From NCBI GenBank assembly GCA_030762935.1, contig CM060887.1:16112501-16176500 (forward strand): a stretch of 64,000 nt of DNA, read 5' to 3'. Position 1 is the first letter of the stretch. The number at the start of each line of letters is the position of its first letter. Below are positions 31,830 through 43,409 of the stretch, one piece after another. Made by a program: the position numbers and the translations under genes. Source of the stretch: Hymenopus coronatus. Lineage: Eukaryota; Arthropoda; Insecta; Mantodea; Hymenopodidae. Under the pieces are notes generated by a model. The model saw only the letters and a program-made list of their open reading frames with translations. It did no database searches and was not told where the DNA came from.

Positions 31830-33340
31830 ACTTTTACCTATAGTATAAAAAACCTGATGTGTTTCATTCACATGACTTTCTCTGCCTGTTCTACAAACAA
31901 ACTATTCTTACAAAAGATTATTCTTTTATCTACTCCATACGAACAAGAAAAATGGTATTATTACTTAGCTTCTTGTAAGTAAAAGGAAAACAAGGGGATC
32001 TATAGGCTTAAGCGATAGTCAATTTTTTTAAAAGCTGGTTGCCATGTGATGCAAATGAAATTCCGCTCTCTATGCATGACCAGGAGTAAAATAAAAGTTA
32101 CGAAACGAATAACAACGTCCCGTTTGTGAAAAGCATTTAAGTAATTTATAATTGAAACCAACAACAAGGGATATCTTGGAAATACTTAACTCTACAGAAA
32201 AAAAAAAAATGTGCATGACGTAAAATCTGCATTTTAACTATACAGAGTGTTAATGAACTACACCGAAGTAATTTGCGAGATTGTGCAGGTGACTGATATA
32301 AGTAATTTGAGATCGGCGATGCATGGTCCCCGGACAAACATATCGCAGCTACATAGCGTTAAACGTGTGGGTATGGGGTGCTGATAAGTCGGTGTTGAAG
32401 CAAAACAGGTTGAAAAAAATGGCTTAGAATTTCTTTAAAACTGCTGCCCGTGTATAGAAATATCGATTTTTAGCAGCTCGTTACTAACGTTCTCAAGATT
32501 TAATGTCGCAAAACTCTGTAAAATCTCGAACTAATCACTTGACAGTGCGACACTGAGCATTCATTAACTATGTTTTTGAGTTATGTAGCCTACTCTGGAG
32601 ACTTTTTTTTCTCACTTGCTCCGGTTGCTTAATGCGTTGCGCGGTCATGAGTTCGATTCCTGCCATACACTAAATGCTTTTATTATTACTTTTTTCATTC
32701 CTGACGAAGTGTCGCGATACGTGGCGTACTGGCACTTCAGAAACTTGTAGTCGTTGCTTCGAAATTTCAATAAACAGGCCATTAGTCTCCTATCTCAAAT
32801 TACTTAAGTAATCTACATATTCTGTGAAAATATTTCAGTGTAGTTCATTAACACCCTGTATGCATGTTTTTTTATGTAGTAAGTTTTGATCTATCCCTTA
32901 TGTTTTGCTTGTTATGCAAAAATCAATCAGAATGAAAAGGACTTCAGAAGCTATTCCCCAAAGTTCACGATCTACATTTTATTTATCATGTAAATATCTG
33001 CAATATACGGCATTTTAATCAAAAGCGTTAGAACTATTTTTGAGAAATTCGATAAACCTTCCGTGTAATGTTTGGTGTGGGGGATTTTCCTGAAAAGCTT
33101 TGAGTCGCACTCTTGGAAGAAACTAAATTAAATACAAAATTTGGTATTTAACGGACTTTGCGTTGTTTAATTATGCTGTCCACTGTCACACATACACACA
33201 GAGGTCTTTTTCTAAAATTCTTTTTTTATTCAGGAGCTCTCAAAACATATATAGCTATTTCGGGTGAAATCTCAGTATCGAATTTTTCGGTTGAATACAA
33301 TGTCCTCTCTACCTAATGTGCGTGCATAGAGAGCCCCTAG
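31830..33340 (-). mobile_element. Family A repeat, minus copy, split by a MITE
   Basis: 31830-32236 and 32864-33340 together form one minus copy. It starts CCTGATGTGTTTCATTCACA and GCTGGTTGCCATGTGATGCA. After the insertion it continues TTTTATGTAGTAAGTTTTGA, GGTGTGGGGGATTTTCCTGA and GGTGAAATCTCAGTATCGAA. It ends GTGCGTGCATAGAGAG. The interruption is the 627-bp element at 32237-32863. Confidence 0.8.
32237..32863. mobile_element. MITE with terminal inverted repeats, related to the DUF4817 transposon
   Basis: The left end TACAGAGTGTTAATGAACTA and the complement of the right end TACAGGGTGTTAATGAACTA are inverted repeats continuing ~10 bases further (CACCGAA / CACTGAA). The sequence inside the right end (TAATTTGAGATAGGAGACTA when read inward) resembles that inside the left end of the DUF4817 element at 47957 (TAATTTGAGGTAAGAAACCA). 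An internal tRNA-like stretch (CTCCGGTTGCTTAATGCGTT then GAGTTCGATTCCTGCC, 32619-32666) may be a captured SINE head. No coding sequence. Confidence 0.8.
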
Positions 33341-33489
33341 TTATCAATAAAAATATGGGGCTGATATTAGACACTGCAGTAACGGAGATAGGTACCTAAA
33401 ACTTGATATGAGGTTATAAGACACGGCAGATTTAACCAAAGTTCCTTCCAAGTCGTTAAATATCAACAATTAATGTTTAAAATATGGGC

Positions 33490-34400
33490 ATCCATTTTTA
33501 CTATCTCTAAACGTACTATGTACATAGTGTACAGAGAAGGTATTGTATTGCACCAAAAAATTCGATACCGACATTACATCGGAAATACATGTTTTGAGGT
33601 CCCCGGAATAAAACGTTTTAGAAAAAGGTCCTTGTGTGTCTGTCTGTGGACAGCATAGCTCAGAAACGAAAAGGCCGTTGAATACCAATCTTAGAATTTA
33701 AGTTTGGTATCTTCGAAGGATGCGACTCAAAGATTTTCAAGAAAATCCCTCCACCCCAAACTACCATTTGCATGGAACATTTTTCGAAAATTTTCTCAAA
33801 AATGACTAACGATTTTGATTAAAATGCCTTATGTTTAAGATATTTTTATGAACAAACGAAATGCATATCGTGGATTTTTTGGGAATAGCCTCTGAAGACC
33901 TCTTCATTCTGGATGTCTTTTATATAACTGCCAAACCGTTAGAGATATAAAAAATGTTACTGTACAAAAGATGTAGATCTCATTAAAACACGCAGTGTAT
34001 GTCATATACATTTTTTTTTTTTATTTGTAGAGTTAACCGTTTTCGTGATATTTCGGATTATTGGTTTCAATTTTAGCCACTTAAACTTTTCTCAAACTTG
34101 AGCACATCTTTCTTGTCCTTTGTTTATTCCTGACAAACAAAGAGATTGGAATTTCAATGTTTCACATAGCGACCGGCTTTTAAAGGACGAGACTAAGTAT
34201 CGCTTTAGCCCGTGCATTTTCTTATTTCTCTTCTACTTACAAGGAAGCTAGTAATAAGACTAATTCTGCTTATGTTTATCTTGATTATCATGATGTAGAT
34301 AACAGATTAATGTTTTGAATAAACGGTTTGTTTACCGAACAGCTAGAGGACATCGTGTGAATGGAACACATTCGATTTTTTCTCTTCTACTTACAAGAAA
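33490..34400 (+). mobile_element. Family A repeat, plus copy
   Basis: It begins TTTTTACTATCTCTAAACGT with the palindrome closing at GTACAGAGAAGGTA, and includes ATTCGATACCGACATTACAT, CTTGTGTGTCTGTCTGTGGA and TTTTTTGGGAATAGCCTCTG. It ends GTGTGAATGGAACACATTCG. Confidence 0.8.
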
Positions 34401-34535
34401 CCTAGTAATAAGGACTATTTCTGCTAATGTTTAGCTCGATTATCATGAAGTGGATAGAAGAATAAGCTTTTTAATGATAAGTTGTTACATAGATGTAGAG
34501 AAAGTCATGTGAATGGAACACATAAGATATTTTGT
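34383..34535 (+). mobile_element. Family A 3' tail, tandem partial copy
   Basis: CTTCTACTTACAAGAAACCT through AGAAAGTCATGTGAATGGAA repeats the last ~150 bases of the copy just before it, in the same orientation. It is a tandem 5'-truncated unit. Confidence 0.8.
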
Positions 34536-34720
34536 TCTAAAAACATTACAAAAATAGGTTATCTGAGCTCGCAAGACCTTTAAAGGAAATAAAGGCAGAA
34601 ACTGCACAACCTCAAAGTGTATCTGGAAGTACAACCTGCCTGGGAAACTATCTTCTTTGCAGAGGCGTGAAGTAGGGTTTTATCGGAGATGTAAAAGGAA
34701 GAATTCACCCTGCCAAGATC

Positions 34721-34983
34721 GCCCTTCATGGTGTAATGATTACCATGCTAACTTCATGTACCCAAGTAGCGGGTACAAACGCGGCGGAGTACGATGGCTT
34801 TTTTCTGGCGTAGAAATCCTTAGCATGCCTTCCTTCGGAAGGGAAGTAAAGCTGGTGGTCCGTCGAAAAAGTACCTCAAGCCTCATAAAGAGACCTCTGA
34901 GTAACATTAAACAGTCTTTCACGCCCAGTATAGAATGCGACGCGGAGAACCACAACAATTAAAGAACGTCCATAAATAAATCC
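34721..34983 (+). mobile_element. SINE1 copy e
   Basis: The head GCCCTTCATGGTGTAATGAT is present, but the B box is altered (CGGGTACAAACGC) and ~20 bases are missing after GGTGGTCC. Imperfect flanks CCCTGCCAAGA (34708) and CCCTGCCAGAG (34985) look like an eroded target duplication. Confidence 0.85.
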
Positions 34984-35739
34984 CCCCTGCCAGAGCCAGC
35001 TTACACCGTGATCCTGCCATGTCACTATCAAAATGGAAAGATCTAAAGGTAATTAAACTTTGACAGTATTTCTATTAACACGTCTAAGTATTGCATAACT
35101 AAATTACATTAATCTTTTTCATTTGCAGGAATTGACCAATCTTCTAACAATAGAACGATCAAAGACGTTTTATGAGAATCTGCCACAATCTAAATGCAAA
35201 CGCAGGTTAATTTGAATGCTTATATTGTTCCATTATTGATGATGAAGTGTTATTATGTTTATACACCATAAGTTTAGAAGATAATGTTGTAAATTTAATT
35301 ATTAAACCCTATTCTACAATAAGATTTGGATTCATCTATTCACATTTATGTAGTGCCTGTATAAATACATTGTTACAACGCGAATGCGTTTTTCTTTTTC
35401 TTTGCTGGTATAATATTCATGTTATAACGTACCCAGTACGGGATAGGAATTACCTCTGGCATTGCGCATTGTTAGGGGGTAGTAGGTTCAGGTTAGAGCT
35501 ATCTCGCGCACATGCAAATAGGGGGATAGGGGGAACCTATTGCTGAAGGTGCAGGATGGGATACATTCGGGGAAAGACGGGGGAGCTGTAAATAAGTGCA
35601 CGAAGGGATGCGAGAAGACAGTATTTTTATCACCACTCAGAGGAATTAACAGAATACATGGTTAAGGAGCTAGAGCTCATGTGGTACATTCTGCTTTGCT
35701 GGAAGTTACTTTTTAAATATAACATTTTACCCCTTTACT
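34984..35739. other. Intergenic DNA, nothing recognised
   Basis: Short frames only. A motif-free 99-codon frame at 35247-35546 is probably chance. No known repeat. Confidence 0.45.
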
Positions 35740-35971
35740 CAGCGTCAACCAAGAGTGGTTAGACCACTCGCCTCTCACCCAAGTGGCTCGGGTTCGATCC
35801 CAGGAGACCACATGTGGGATTTTTGGTGGACAAAGCAGCGCAGAGCGGGTTTTCTCCAGGTTGTCAGGTTTCTCCCGCCATCACATTCGACCGGTGTTCC
35901 ATCTTCATTCCATGTATTATCGATGTCATTGCCTGACGTGCCATATGTAGTGGAAGCGGGCGTTAAACACT

Positions 35972-35975
<4 letters not shown>
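35740..35975 (+). mobile_element. SINE2 copy d
   Basis: The tRNA-like head has AGTGGTTAGACCACTCGCC and B box GGGTTCGATCCC. The body has GGACAAAGCAGCGCAGAGC and CATTGCCTGACGTGCCA. The tail is GGGCGTTAAACACTATTC, running into a (GA)n array. Confidence 0.9.

Positions 35976-36035
<60 letters not shown>
35976..36035. repeat. (GA)n microsatellite, ~30 units
   Basis: An uninterrupted GA array directly at the 3' tail of SINE2 copy d. It may have grown from the SINE tail. Confidence 0.95.
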
Positions 36036-36037
<2 letters not shown>

Positions 36038-36354
36038 CGTCTAGCTGCGTCAGTATTTTGGATGTAAGAGTCCGTCGTGACCTACTTGTCGGGAGTCTTA
36101 TAGCTAGAACCATACCTATGCCAGTGTTACTTTATGAGGCCACGACTGTCATCATTTATATCTTGCCACCAATATCGATTGCTCAAAGTGTGTAAAGTTA
36201 AATCTTGCTTCCTGAAATAACTAATCTATCCATCACAACCATGAGTACCCTACAATATTGTGTGTATTAAGGGTAATAAAGCGTTTTAAATGTTATATTT
36301 CAAATATCTCAGAATAAAGAAAATATAAACCTAGCAGTCACTCCCCCTGATCTG

Positions 36355-36605
36355 CTTATGTTTAAGATATTTTAATAGCAAATGAAACACATAACTTACA
36401 TTTTCTGGGAATAATCTGAACCGCTCTTGAAAATTTTGACAATCGTTTAAAGCCTACTGCACTCGCCTAATCCCTTTGTACAGATGACAATTTCTGCTAA
36501 AGTTTACCTCCATTAACATGAAGTAGATAGAAGAATAAGCGCTTGAAAATAGTTTGTACAACAGCGAGCAGAGAAAGTCATGAGAATACAACACATCATA
36601 ATTTG
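36355..36605 (+). mobile_element. Family A repeat, degraded plus fragment
   Basis: It keeps GTTTAAGATATTTTAATAGC, TTACATTTTCTGGGAATAAT, CATGAAGTAGATAGAAGAAT and GAGAAAGTCATGAGAATACA, with the middle missing. Confidence 0.7.
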
Positions 36606-36711
36606 TTTTTCATCAAGCTTGTAACTCGTCTGATTTCGGCCCTTTGTCCTCATGGTATTTCATTGTGTAAAGTGAAACATTTCACAATCTAATTAACAGT
36701 TTTTATTTAGC

Positions 36712-36920
36712 TTAACACCCTTTAACCTGGTAGGTCATGTCGGACAATGAATGATGCTCAAATGAGCTAGGGGTCCATGGAGCTTAAAGTTACTCAACAT
36801 TCATTTCTAAGGATAAAGGGATATCCCGGTTAAAACCTTATCCGGGGAGTATTTCACCCTAACCAATATTCGAATTCAGAACCTTTTGAATGTGAGTCAG
36901 ACACACTATCCCCACATGGG
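36712..36920 (-). mobile_element. SINE3 copy b
   Basis: Minus-oriented. The tail complement AACACCCTTTAACCTGGTAG is at the left, followed by GATGCTCAAATGAGC and the region of the B box complement (ATTCGAATTCAGAACC). It is more diverged than copy a. Confidence 0.75.
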
Positions 36921-37740
36921 CAAACTTGAAACTGTGATACAATATTCAATGCAAGAAAACATGTATACTATTCACGCAGACTTATCAAATTAATTTCCTT
37001 TTGTGATATGATATATCTTGCACAGCTGTTTTGTGCTGTTTTTCTGGTAGTCTTCACATTTAATGAAATAGTTTGAACACATAATTATCTTGGTATTGCT
37101 AGCCAGAATATTTAAAGAAGTTTTCATGAAAATTGTAATTAGAGAATATACCATCTAACCTTCCATACTGTACCTACTGAAAATGAAATTACATTCGAAT
37201 CTAAATAAAAGACATTATTTTAAGCTATAGTTTTAGTTTTAGAGACGAAGCTAAAACTAGCTTTGACAATAATCTTTTGTACCTATTACATAGTTACATA
37301 GTAGTTTTACTCATTTTCAGTGACATAGTTTGTAGGCTCACTTCCATTTTCGGTCTTCGATTTCAAATGTTTAAATGGGTCAGCAAAACAAACAAATAAA
37401 ATACATATATAATATAACTAAATAAATAAAATTTTTAACGCTTTATAGAAATACACAGCCCGAGAAATTTACTAAATTGCAATTTAAACCGAATATGAAT
37501 ATTTTATATTACTACTTAAGATGTAATATGCATAACAGCGGTGGCGATTCTCTGTGATTATGTCAATATTTATGAATTTAATCAAAACAAAGCTTACACT
37601 TGTTTTGTACACCTAGATACATTCATTGAGTATGCACCATTAACATATTACAATTTGTTGGTTCAAACCACGTTCAAACGAACGGTCTTGTGGTGTTCCT
37701 GACGTAATCGGCGGAAGAACACAATTGATCCATTTCTTAT
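36921..37740. other. Intergenic DNA upstream of 14-3-3 epsilon
   Basis: No gene recognised. The proximal ~150 bases before the promoter become richer in CpG. Confidence 0.5.
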
Positions 37741-37753
37741 ATGCGGACTATTT

Positions 37754-37780
37754 TCAGTGTTGGCGGGCGCGGCCATCTTA
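37754..37780 (+). promoter_or_regulatory. Candidate core promoter of 14-3-3 epsilon
   Basis: TCAGT at 37754-37758 matches the arthropod Inr consensus. It is followed 13 bases later by GGCCATCTT (37771-37779), the complement of the AAGATGGCC YY1/Pho-type site common just downstream of housekeeping start sites. This would give an 82-86 base 5' UTR before the ATG at 37840. No TATA box is evident. Based on motifs only. Confidence 0.45.
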
Positions 37781-37839
37781 GTTCTCTGTGTGATCGTGTT
37801 CTTCTTGTGCAGTGCGTGTGAAATCCAAATTCATCCGTC

Positions 37840-37903
37840 ATGTCGGAAAGGGAGGATAACGTTTACAAGGCGAAGTTAGCAGAGCAGGCAGAAAGATATG
37901 ATG
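37840..37903 (+). CDS. 14-3-3epsilon: 14-3-3 epsilon, first coding exon
   Basis: ATG 37840 opens MSEREDNVYKAKLAEQAERYD plus one base, ending at donor GTAAGT (37904). These 21 residues are the N-terminal helix of insect 14-3-3 epsilon, which has an N-terminus (xxREDxVYxAKLAEQAERYDEMV) distinct from 14-3-3 zeta. The protein is a dimeric phosphoserine/threonine-binding adaptor acting in Ras/MAPK, cell-cycle and other pathways. The first helix also helps dimerise. The next exon should begin by completing a Glu codon (EMVE..). I could not find it, nor any later exon, in the remaining 26 kb. Assignment is by sequence recognition of a short exon, but the match is unambiguous. Confidence 0.92.
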
Positions 37904-40900
37904 GTAAGTTTCCATTTTTTAATAAAACGTAATAGATTCTGAAATATTTGAGATCGGAATAGCCGACTTCAAACTGAAAATTTTTGACGCTGCCACTGAC
38001 CGTATGACAGTCTACTACTATAGGAAAGTTATATATTTTGAGAAAACGAAATTAGAAGTGCATTTTATATATTTATAAATACGATTAGGTGTGTTTAATA
38101 ATATTTGTCTTCAATGAACATAATTCTTGGACAAGCAGAAGTTGGGTGGAATTCTGTAGTTAGGGCTAGGCTAGAAGATCGATGCGTCATCAGTGAACTT
38201 AATGCACAATTACGAGTTTCCTTACTTCATTCCTATACTGAATATTACAAAGCACTTAAATACTACAGTTGCTACGGGTGATTTGGAATCTAAAATCGGT
38301 GCTTTTCTCTTTGTAATTTGAGCAGTTCTTTGCGTTCGTACCATCTAGGTTAAAAAAATTTGCTCATTTAACAATCTAGTTCCTTTCATGTCTGTCGATT
38401 ATCAACAGGGCTGCCGGGATAAGAAATCTGGGACATAACACCACATATATCTTGAAGTTGACATGCGGCGCATTTAAGAGCATCGCCTACCATTTTCTGA
38501 TCGACTTGGACTATAGATCGAAAATTCGCAGTGCATGCATAGTTTGTTTCCAGCGCGGTTCAGCGTTTAATATAGGCAATTTTCATAGTAAAAGATGTAA
38601 CATTAGTCAAAAATAATATGGGAGGGGTGGTAATGTGACATCATATCCTGTGTGAGTAGCACAACCAAGGCTGGGTGCCAGCAAGACTCAGGGCAAACAA
38701 TTTGTTACCATGGAGACAGGGCTGGAGGGGGGATGAGTTACCCTATGCTAAGTATTGATCTGCCAAGTCTGCTGTGCATTGCCCTACCCTACCCTTGTCT
38801 GTCTGCCTGCCTCTCCGCTTTATAAAGCCCATGGCTTCTGCAGATTTTTTCTATCCCAGTTGTCCTTTTATCTTTAAAGGGGCTAGAAGTGTTCACATAT
38901 CTAACCAAATACTAATGAGGCTGCACCACATACTAATTATATCAATGAAGTTATATTTATAGACTTATGTAATTAAATAGGTCAAATTTTTGTTGGACAG
39001 ATACATTTAAGTATGTCAAATAATTGTCATCTTGAAGATATGGAAAAGAAATTTTGAGATTGCCAATTCATGCTGACAAGGCAAAGATAATCTTGGTTTT
39101 CTTATTGTTTGCTATATAACTAAAGAGTTGTACTACACCAAAATACAGATTTGCATAATACATTGAGAATCAGAATCCTAGAAAATTTGATATTCTGAAT
39201 TGAGATTGATAGGTTACAGATCCACATGCATGGGCTCAGATTCAAAAGCATGTCAAGAACTGTTAACAGTAGGGAAAAAACAGTTCAACTGATGAGCTTT
39301 TACATCTGAGAGTTACTCTTCAGATTTTACAGATCACACATAGAAGTAAAAAATGTTGAAACCATTGCGGTTCACAAAAATGTGAAATTTGTTTTGACTT
39401 TTCTCGCATTGATTCATTTTTACTCTTGATTTTTTTTGTTATTTTAGAAGAAAGGGGAAGAGGATGGTTTGTATATTAAAGAAATACATTTTAATTTATT
39501 TTAAAGGAATGGACAATTTGCATATGAAAGGATTTTTTCTTTTTTATTCTTAATCTAAAGATTGGAAATGTATGCTATGCTGAGAAAGGAAATTTTAAAT
39601 AATAGCAGAGGCTATCTTATGGTTGAAAAGAAATATCTGGGTGATATGTGGTCAGAGGTATTAGTGGTTGGGAGCATTGATATGGTCTGAGGGTAGATTG
39701 AAAATGGCTACAAATGCCAGAAAAGTGCAGGGACACAAACAGATAACTATTGGCTCTTAAATGGACTCCCCCCCCCCCTGCCCCAAATAATTTAATCCTG
39801 AATAATTTAATCTTGGGTAGTTGACTACGAATTACTGAATCTTAATAACTGTGACTGCCTGCCAACTTGTGTGATCTTATTAAATGCTCAACTTGTCTTT
39901 GAAATATCCCCAACCATTGAATTTTTCAAATCTTGTTTTGCAGATATTCACATATGTATATTGTTCCTAGAGTTATTTTTTGCAAATATTTAGGTAAATG
40001 TTAAATATATGGGCTACATGCATATGCATATAAGTTTTTTACTTAAAGGTTAGGCTTTAGAGTTTAAACTTTAAGGTTTGCACTTAATGCTGTAGATTAA
40101 TCTTGCTCATTTGATGTAAAAAATTGTGTAATGTAGCAAGCCTTTACTTAATGTTGAATGAGAGACAGATTAAGGTATCAATTGTTATAACTTATTACTA
40201 GCCTGAATATCTTAGTTTATAAGTTTTGTAATATTTTCTTCCTTAAGACTATTGGGTTTAATAATTTTATAAATAGGATTTGCTGACTTAGTTTTTTTTT
40301 TCATTTATTATGTATGCAAATACAAAGCTGTATTCAATAAAAGTTTACTTTTACTACAAGAGGAATATGATTGACTATTTTTCCCTCCTGCTTCCATATG
40401 TGTTACAGATTTAGTGCCTGTGTTACTCTGCCAAAGTAGCAGAGTGAAGCAGTTACATAGCCAAGGGATGTGTGAAGCTAAAACTGCCATGATCACATGT
40501 CAAAACCTGGTCAATCCAACAGATTTCAAATGTGGATTTATTTAAAATGTCAATACTTTCCAATCTCTATGGCGGTTTTATCCTTTTTTCTCTTTTCAAA
40601 ACCTATTTTGTATTTTTTTTTTCTTTTCTTTAAAAAACCCCTAGAAATAGTTTCTGGGAACTACATTTTAGTTGCTTTTCCATACATTGTTTATTAAAGT
40701 TAACATAATATTTTGGCAGATTCATCTTTACGCGTGCCGAACATTGCTTTCTCCATTTCCACAATTTGCCCATTACCACCAATTTTGACACCTTTGCCAA
40801 AAATTGTTCACAAGAGTACTTAAGAAACAGTCCACCCAACTCTCAAAGTTGAAGGGGCTATCAAGAAGTCAGAAGCTGAAAAACTTCCAGAACAATCAAA

Positions 40901-41034
40901 TAAGTCATTCCAATAAACGTACAACAGACCAACTTTAGGAAACTTATGTTCTTCTTGGCATACTTCTCGTGCATCTTCTGCAGTGAAATGTCAAATACCT
41001 TTTATTTAAATGTATTTCATGGTAGCACAATCTT
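37904..41034 (+). other. 14-3-3epsilon: 14-3-3 epsilon intron 1, proximal part
   Basis: After the donor the sequence stays CpG-rich to about 38600, then CpG becomes very rare. No recognised exon or repeat in this part. Short runs of C (39770) and T (40290, 40610) only. Confidence 0.6.
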
Positions 41035-41515
41035 ATCCTTCGTGGTTTAGGGGTGACATGCTAGTATTTGATTCCTGAGGTTGTGGGTTCTAACATGGTA
41101 GAGAGCAATGGATTTTTTTGGGCAAAAAATCCTTAGCTTGGCTTTCTTGGAAGGAAAATAGTCACATTTGTATAATGTTTGCATGTAAAAGAACCCCATA
41201 CCTTGAAAGAATAGCTCCCTGGGCTAAATTTGCCATGTTCCGTGACTGCAATTTCATCTGTAGCATCATCTAGGGGTTTATCCTTTGTCACTATGTGCAA
41301 ATAATGGTCAACTAGAAAGTCCCTGATCAAGAAACCACTGTTAAAGTGGCCCATTATGTGCATTGTGTGGTGGAACTTGATGCTTTCCTTTGGAAGGTAA
41401 GTGAAGCTGGTGGTCCTTTGTTATTGATTTATGGCACAAAAAGAAATTCAAGCCTGACAATGAGGCTTCTGAGCAAAATCATTCTTTCACAAAATGTGCC
41501 CATAAATAAAACTCA
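41035..41515 (+). mobile_element. SINE1 copies i, decayed, in two pieces
   Basis: 41035-41250 shows a decayed head (TCCTTCGTGGTTTAGGGGTG), GTGGGTTCTAACATGG and GGATTTTTTTGGGC. 41380-41515 shows another body (CTTTCCTTTGGAAGGTAAGT, GGTGGTCCTTTGTTATTGAT) and tail (GTGCCCATAAATAAAACTC). CpG sites of the consensus are mostly TG/CA here. Confidence 0.65.
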
Positions 41516-42317
41516 ATTTAGTAATAACCTGCTAGCTACCATGTTTTTCTTAAGCTCCATATTTTTCTCTCCTGAAAATTCAATTCAGTGAAAGCATTTG
41601 CAATCATGTCATATGTCTGGAATTTAAACAGAAACAAATCTTTTCTGTAGTCAAACTAAACTTTTATCAGTGTTGTCAGCTTCCATTTACAGTGTTGATA
41701 AATAATGGCAGTGTTAAATGACTGAGCAAATGAATCTTCAAAGAATTTTTGGTTTCATATGCAGGTGCAATTCTATTAAACAGGTCTTGAACCCCCTAAC
41801 ATTAACATTGATAAACTAAACATCACAAATGTGACTTAAGCTGGAGAAGTCTTAGGTCTAAGGTATTTGCTATAATTATTACAAAAAGAGCTTAAATGTT
41901 AAGATGAACTAAAGGGAAGGGGGGGGCTGACCTTAATGCAACTGAAAATCACAATATTAAGCTAAAAGTGTGGGAAGAACTAACTTGGACATTTCCGTGT
42001 ATTTCTGCTCTCTTAAGATGTGATGTGTAATAATCTTGATGTTCTCTTCATTAAATCTATCATTGTTCAACTTGACTCACTCTTTTTCTGAATGCTTGTC
42101 ATTTTTTGTGTCAGGGATTAAATTCCATTAGTTTAAAAATTAGCCAAGATATAAGGCTAAAAGGGGGAAAATGCCTGTTTTATGTATTGGACTTTGTCTC
42201 ATTAATACAAGAAAATCGTAAGCTAAAGCTAGCCTCAAAAGAAAAAACTGAATCAGGCTCATGTGTAATCTTGAGGTAATTATTTACTTAAGAGGTAGAA
42301 TGTTTATTTTATACCCA
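41516..42317. other. 14-3-3 epsilon intron, nothing recognised
   Basis: CpG-poor AT-rich DNA with no exon or known repeat. Confidence 0.45.
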
Positions 42318-42512
42318 CTTGGGTAGTGTGGTGGTAGAGAGTTTGAATCTTAGGGCAAGTTACCCAGATAAGGTTTTTTGGGGGGGGGGTTCCCTTCTCC
42401 TGAAAAGACTAATGTTGAGTAACCTTAAGCTCCATGAACCTCAAGATTATTTGAGCATTTCACCAATTTCATTCATGGTCCAACATGACTAACCAGGTTA
42501 AAGCATGTTACA
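42318..42512 (+). mobile_element. SINE3 copy c
   Basis: Head GGGTAGTGTGGTGGTAGAGA with GTTTGAATCTTA (B box). Body AAGTTACCCAGATAAGG, CTCCTGAAAAGACTAATGTT, TTATTTGAGCATTTCACC. Tail GACTAACCAGGTTAAAGCA. A T-run lies at 42539-42566, downstream. Confidence 0.8.
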
Positions 42513-42534
42513 TTACAAAAGAATGTGCTTTTTT

Positions 42535-42566
<32 letters not shown>

Positions 42567-43409
42567 CCTTTCATTAAAGTGTCTAAATTTTGTTGGTTTT
42601 TCAAAAACCTAAAATCTTGTTAGGAAATTATGTTTTTAGTTCTTTTCCAAATGCAAAGGTCATTTATTGACTTTGCAAACACTGCAACTGCTTCATTACT
42701 CTTATAGATAATATACCTTGACTACGCTTTTAGGCTTAAGGTCCTTCATCAGGTTTAAACTGGCAATGTCTCTTATCTTAAAAGCTGGTTCACAACTAGA
42801 ATATTAAACTAGAAGAAGAACAAAGTTGAAATGCATGTATTTTAATTGGAGCATTCACAATTGAATGGAAGCAAAATTTACCCAAGCTTTAACTTCTGTC
42901 ATTTCTGGGCATGGCATATTATGTATGTTCAACTTTTCACAATAGAGGATTATTCTAAGTTACAATAGTTTTGAATTGTGAATCTGCATTATGTTGACTG
43001 AATTGGAGGCAGGTCAAAAAATAATGGTTAAAACAAATGGAAGTCTTAGTATACAAAATTGACCAGAAAATTAAATGCATTCCCATTCTTGTTACCAGGG
43101 TGCTCTGAAATTGGTTCCGCTTTTCGTTTCCATTTTGCATACTGTTTTCTGTTGTGAACCAGTCTTAATATTTTGGCAAATTAAAAGTTGCAGTTTATCT
43201 ACACTAAAGTGGCTAATATATCCCTACATGGTCAAATCAATAAATCTGTTCTTTGCTAAAGTATGAAAAATTTCCTTTATACAAGGGTCAATAAGTTTTA
43301 AGACATGGAATATTGGTCTCACTTGAGTAAAACATTGTTGAAATAGCTGACTCATTGGTAATGCAATGTTAGCAGGCTGAGCATTGTTAATTCACTCATT
43401 TTTCCATTT
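42513..43409. other. 14-3-3 epsilon intron, nothing recognised
   Basis: Contains the 42.54 kb poly-T. No exon or known repeat. Confidence 0.45.

Noticed and set aside
35970..36040. CRISPR-like regular array
   Set aside because: It is a simple (GA)n microsatellite with no spacers, in a eukaryotic genome.
37840..37903. Possibility that this is 14-3-3 zeta
   Set aside because: The zeta N-terminus begins with a different sequence (MxxxDKEELVQxAKLAEQAERYDDM). The REDNVYKAKLAEQAERYD form is epsilon.
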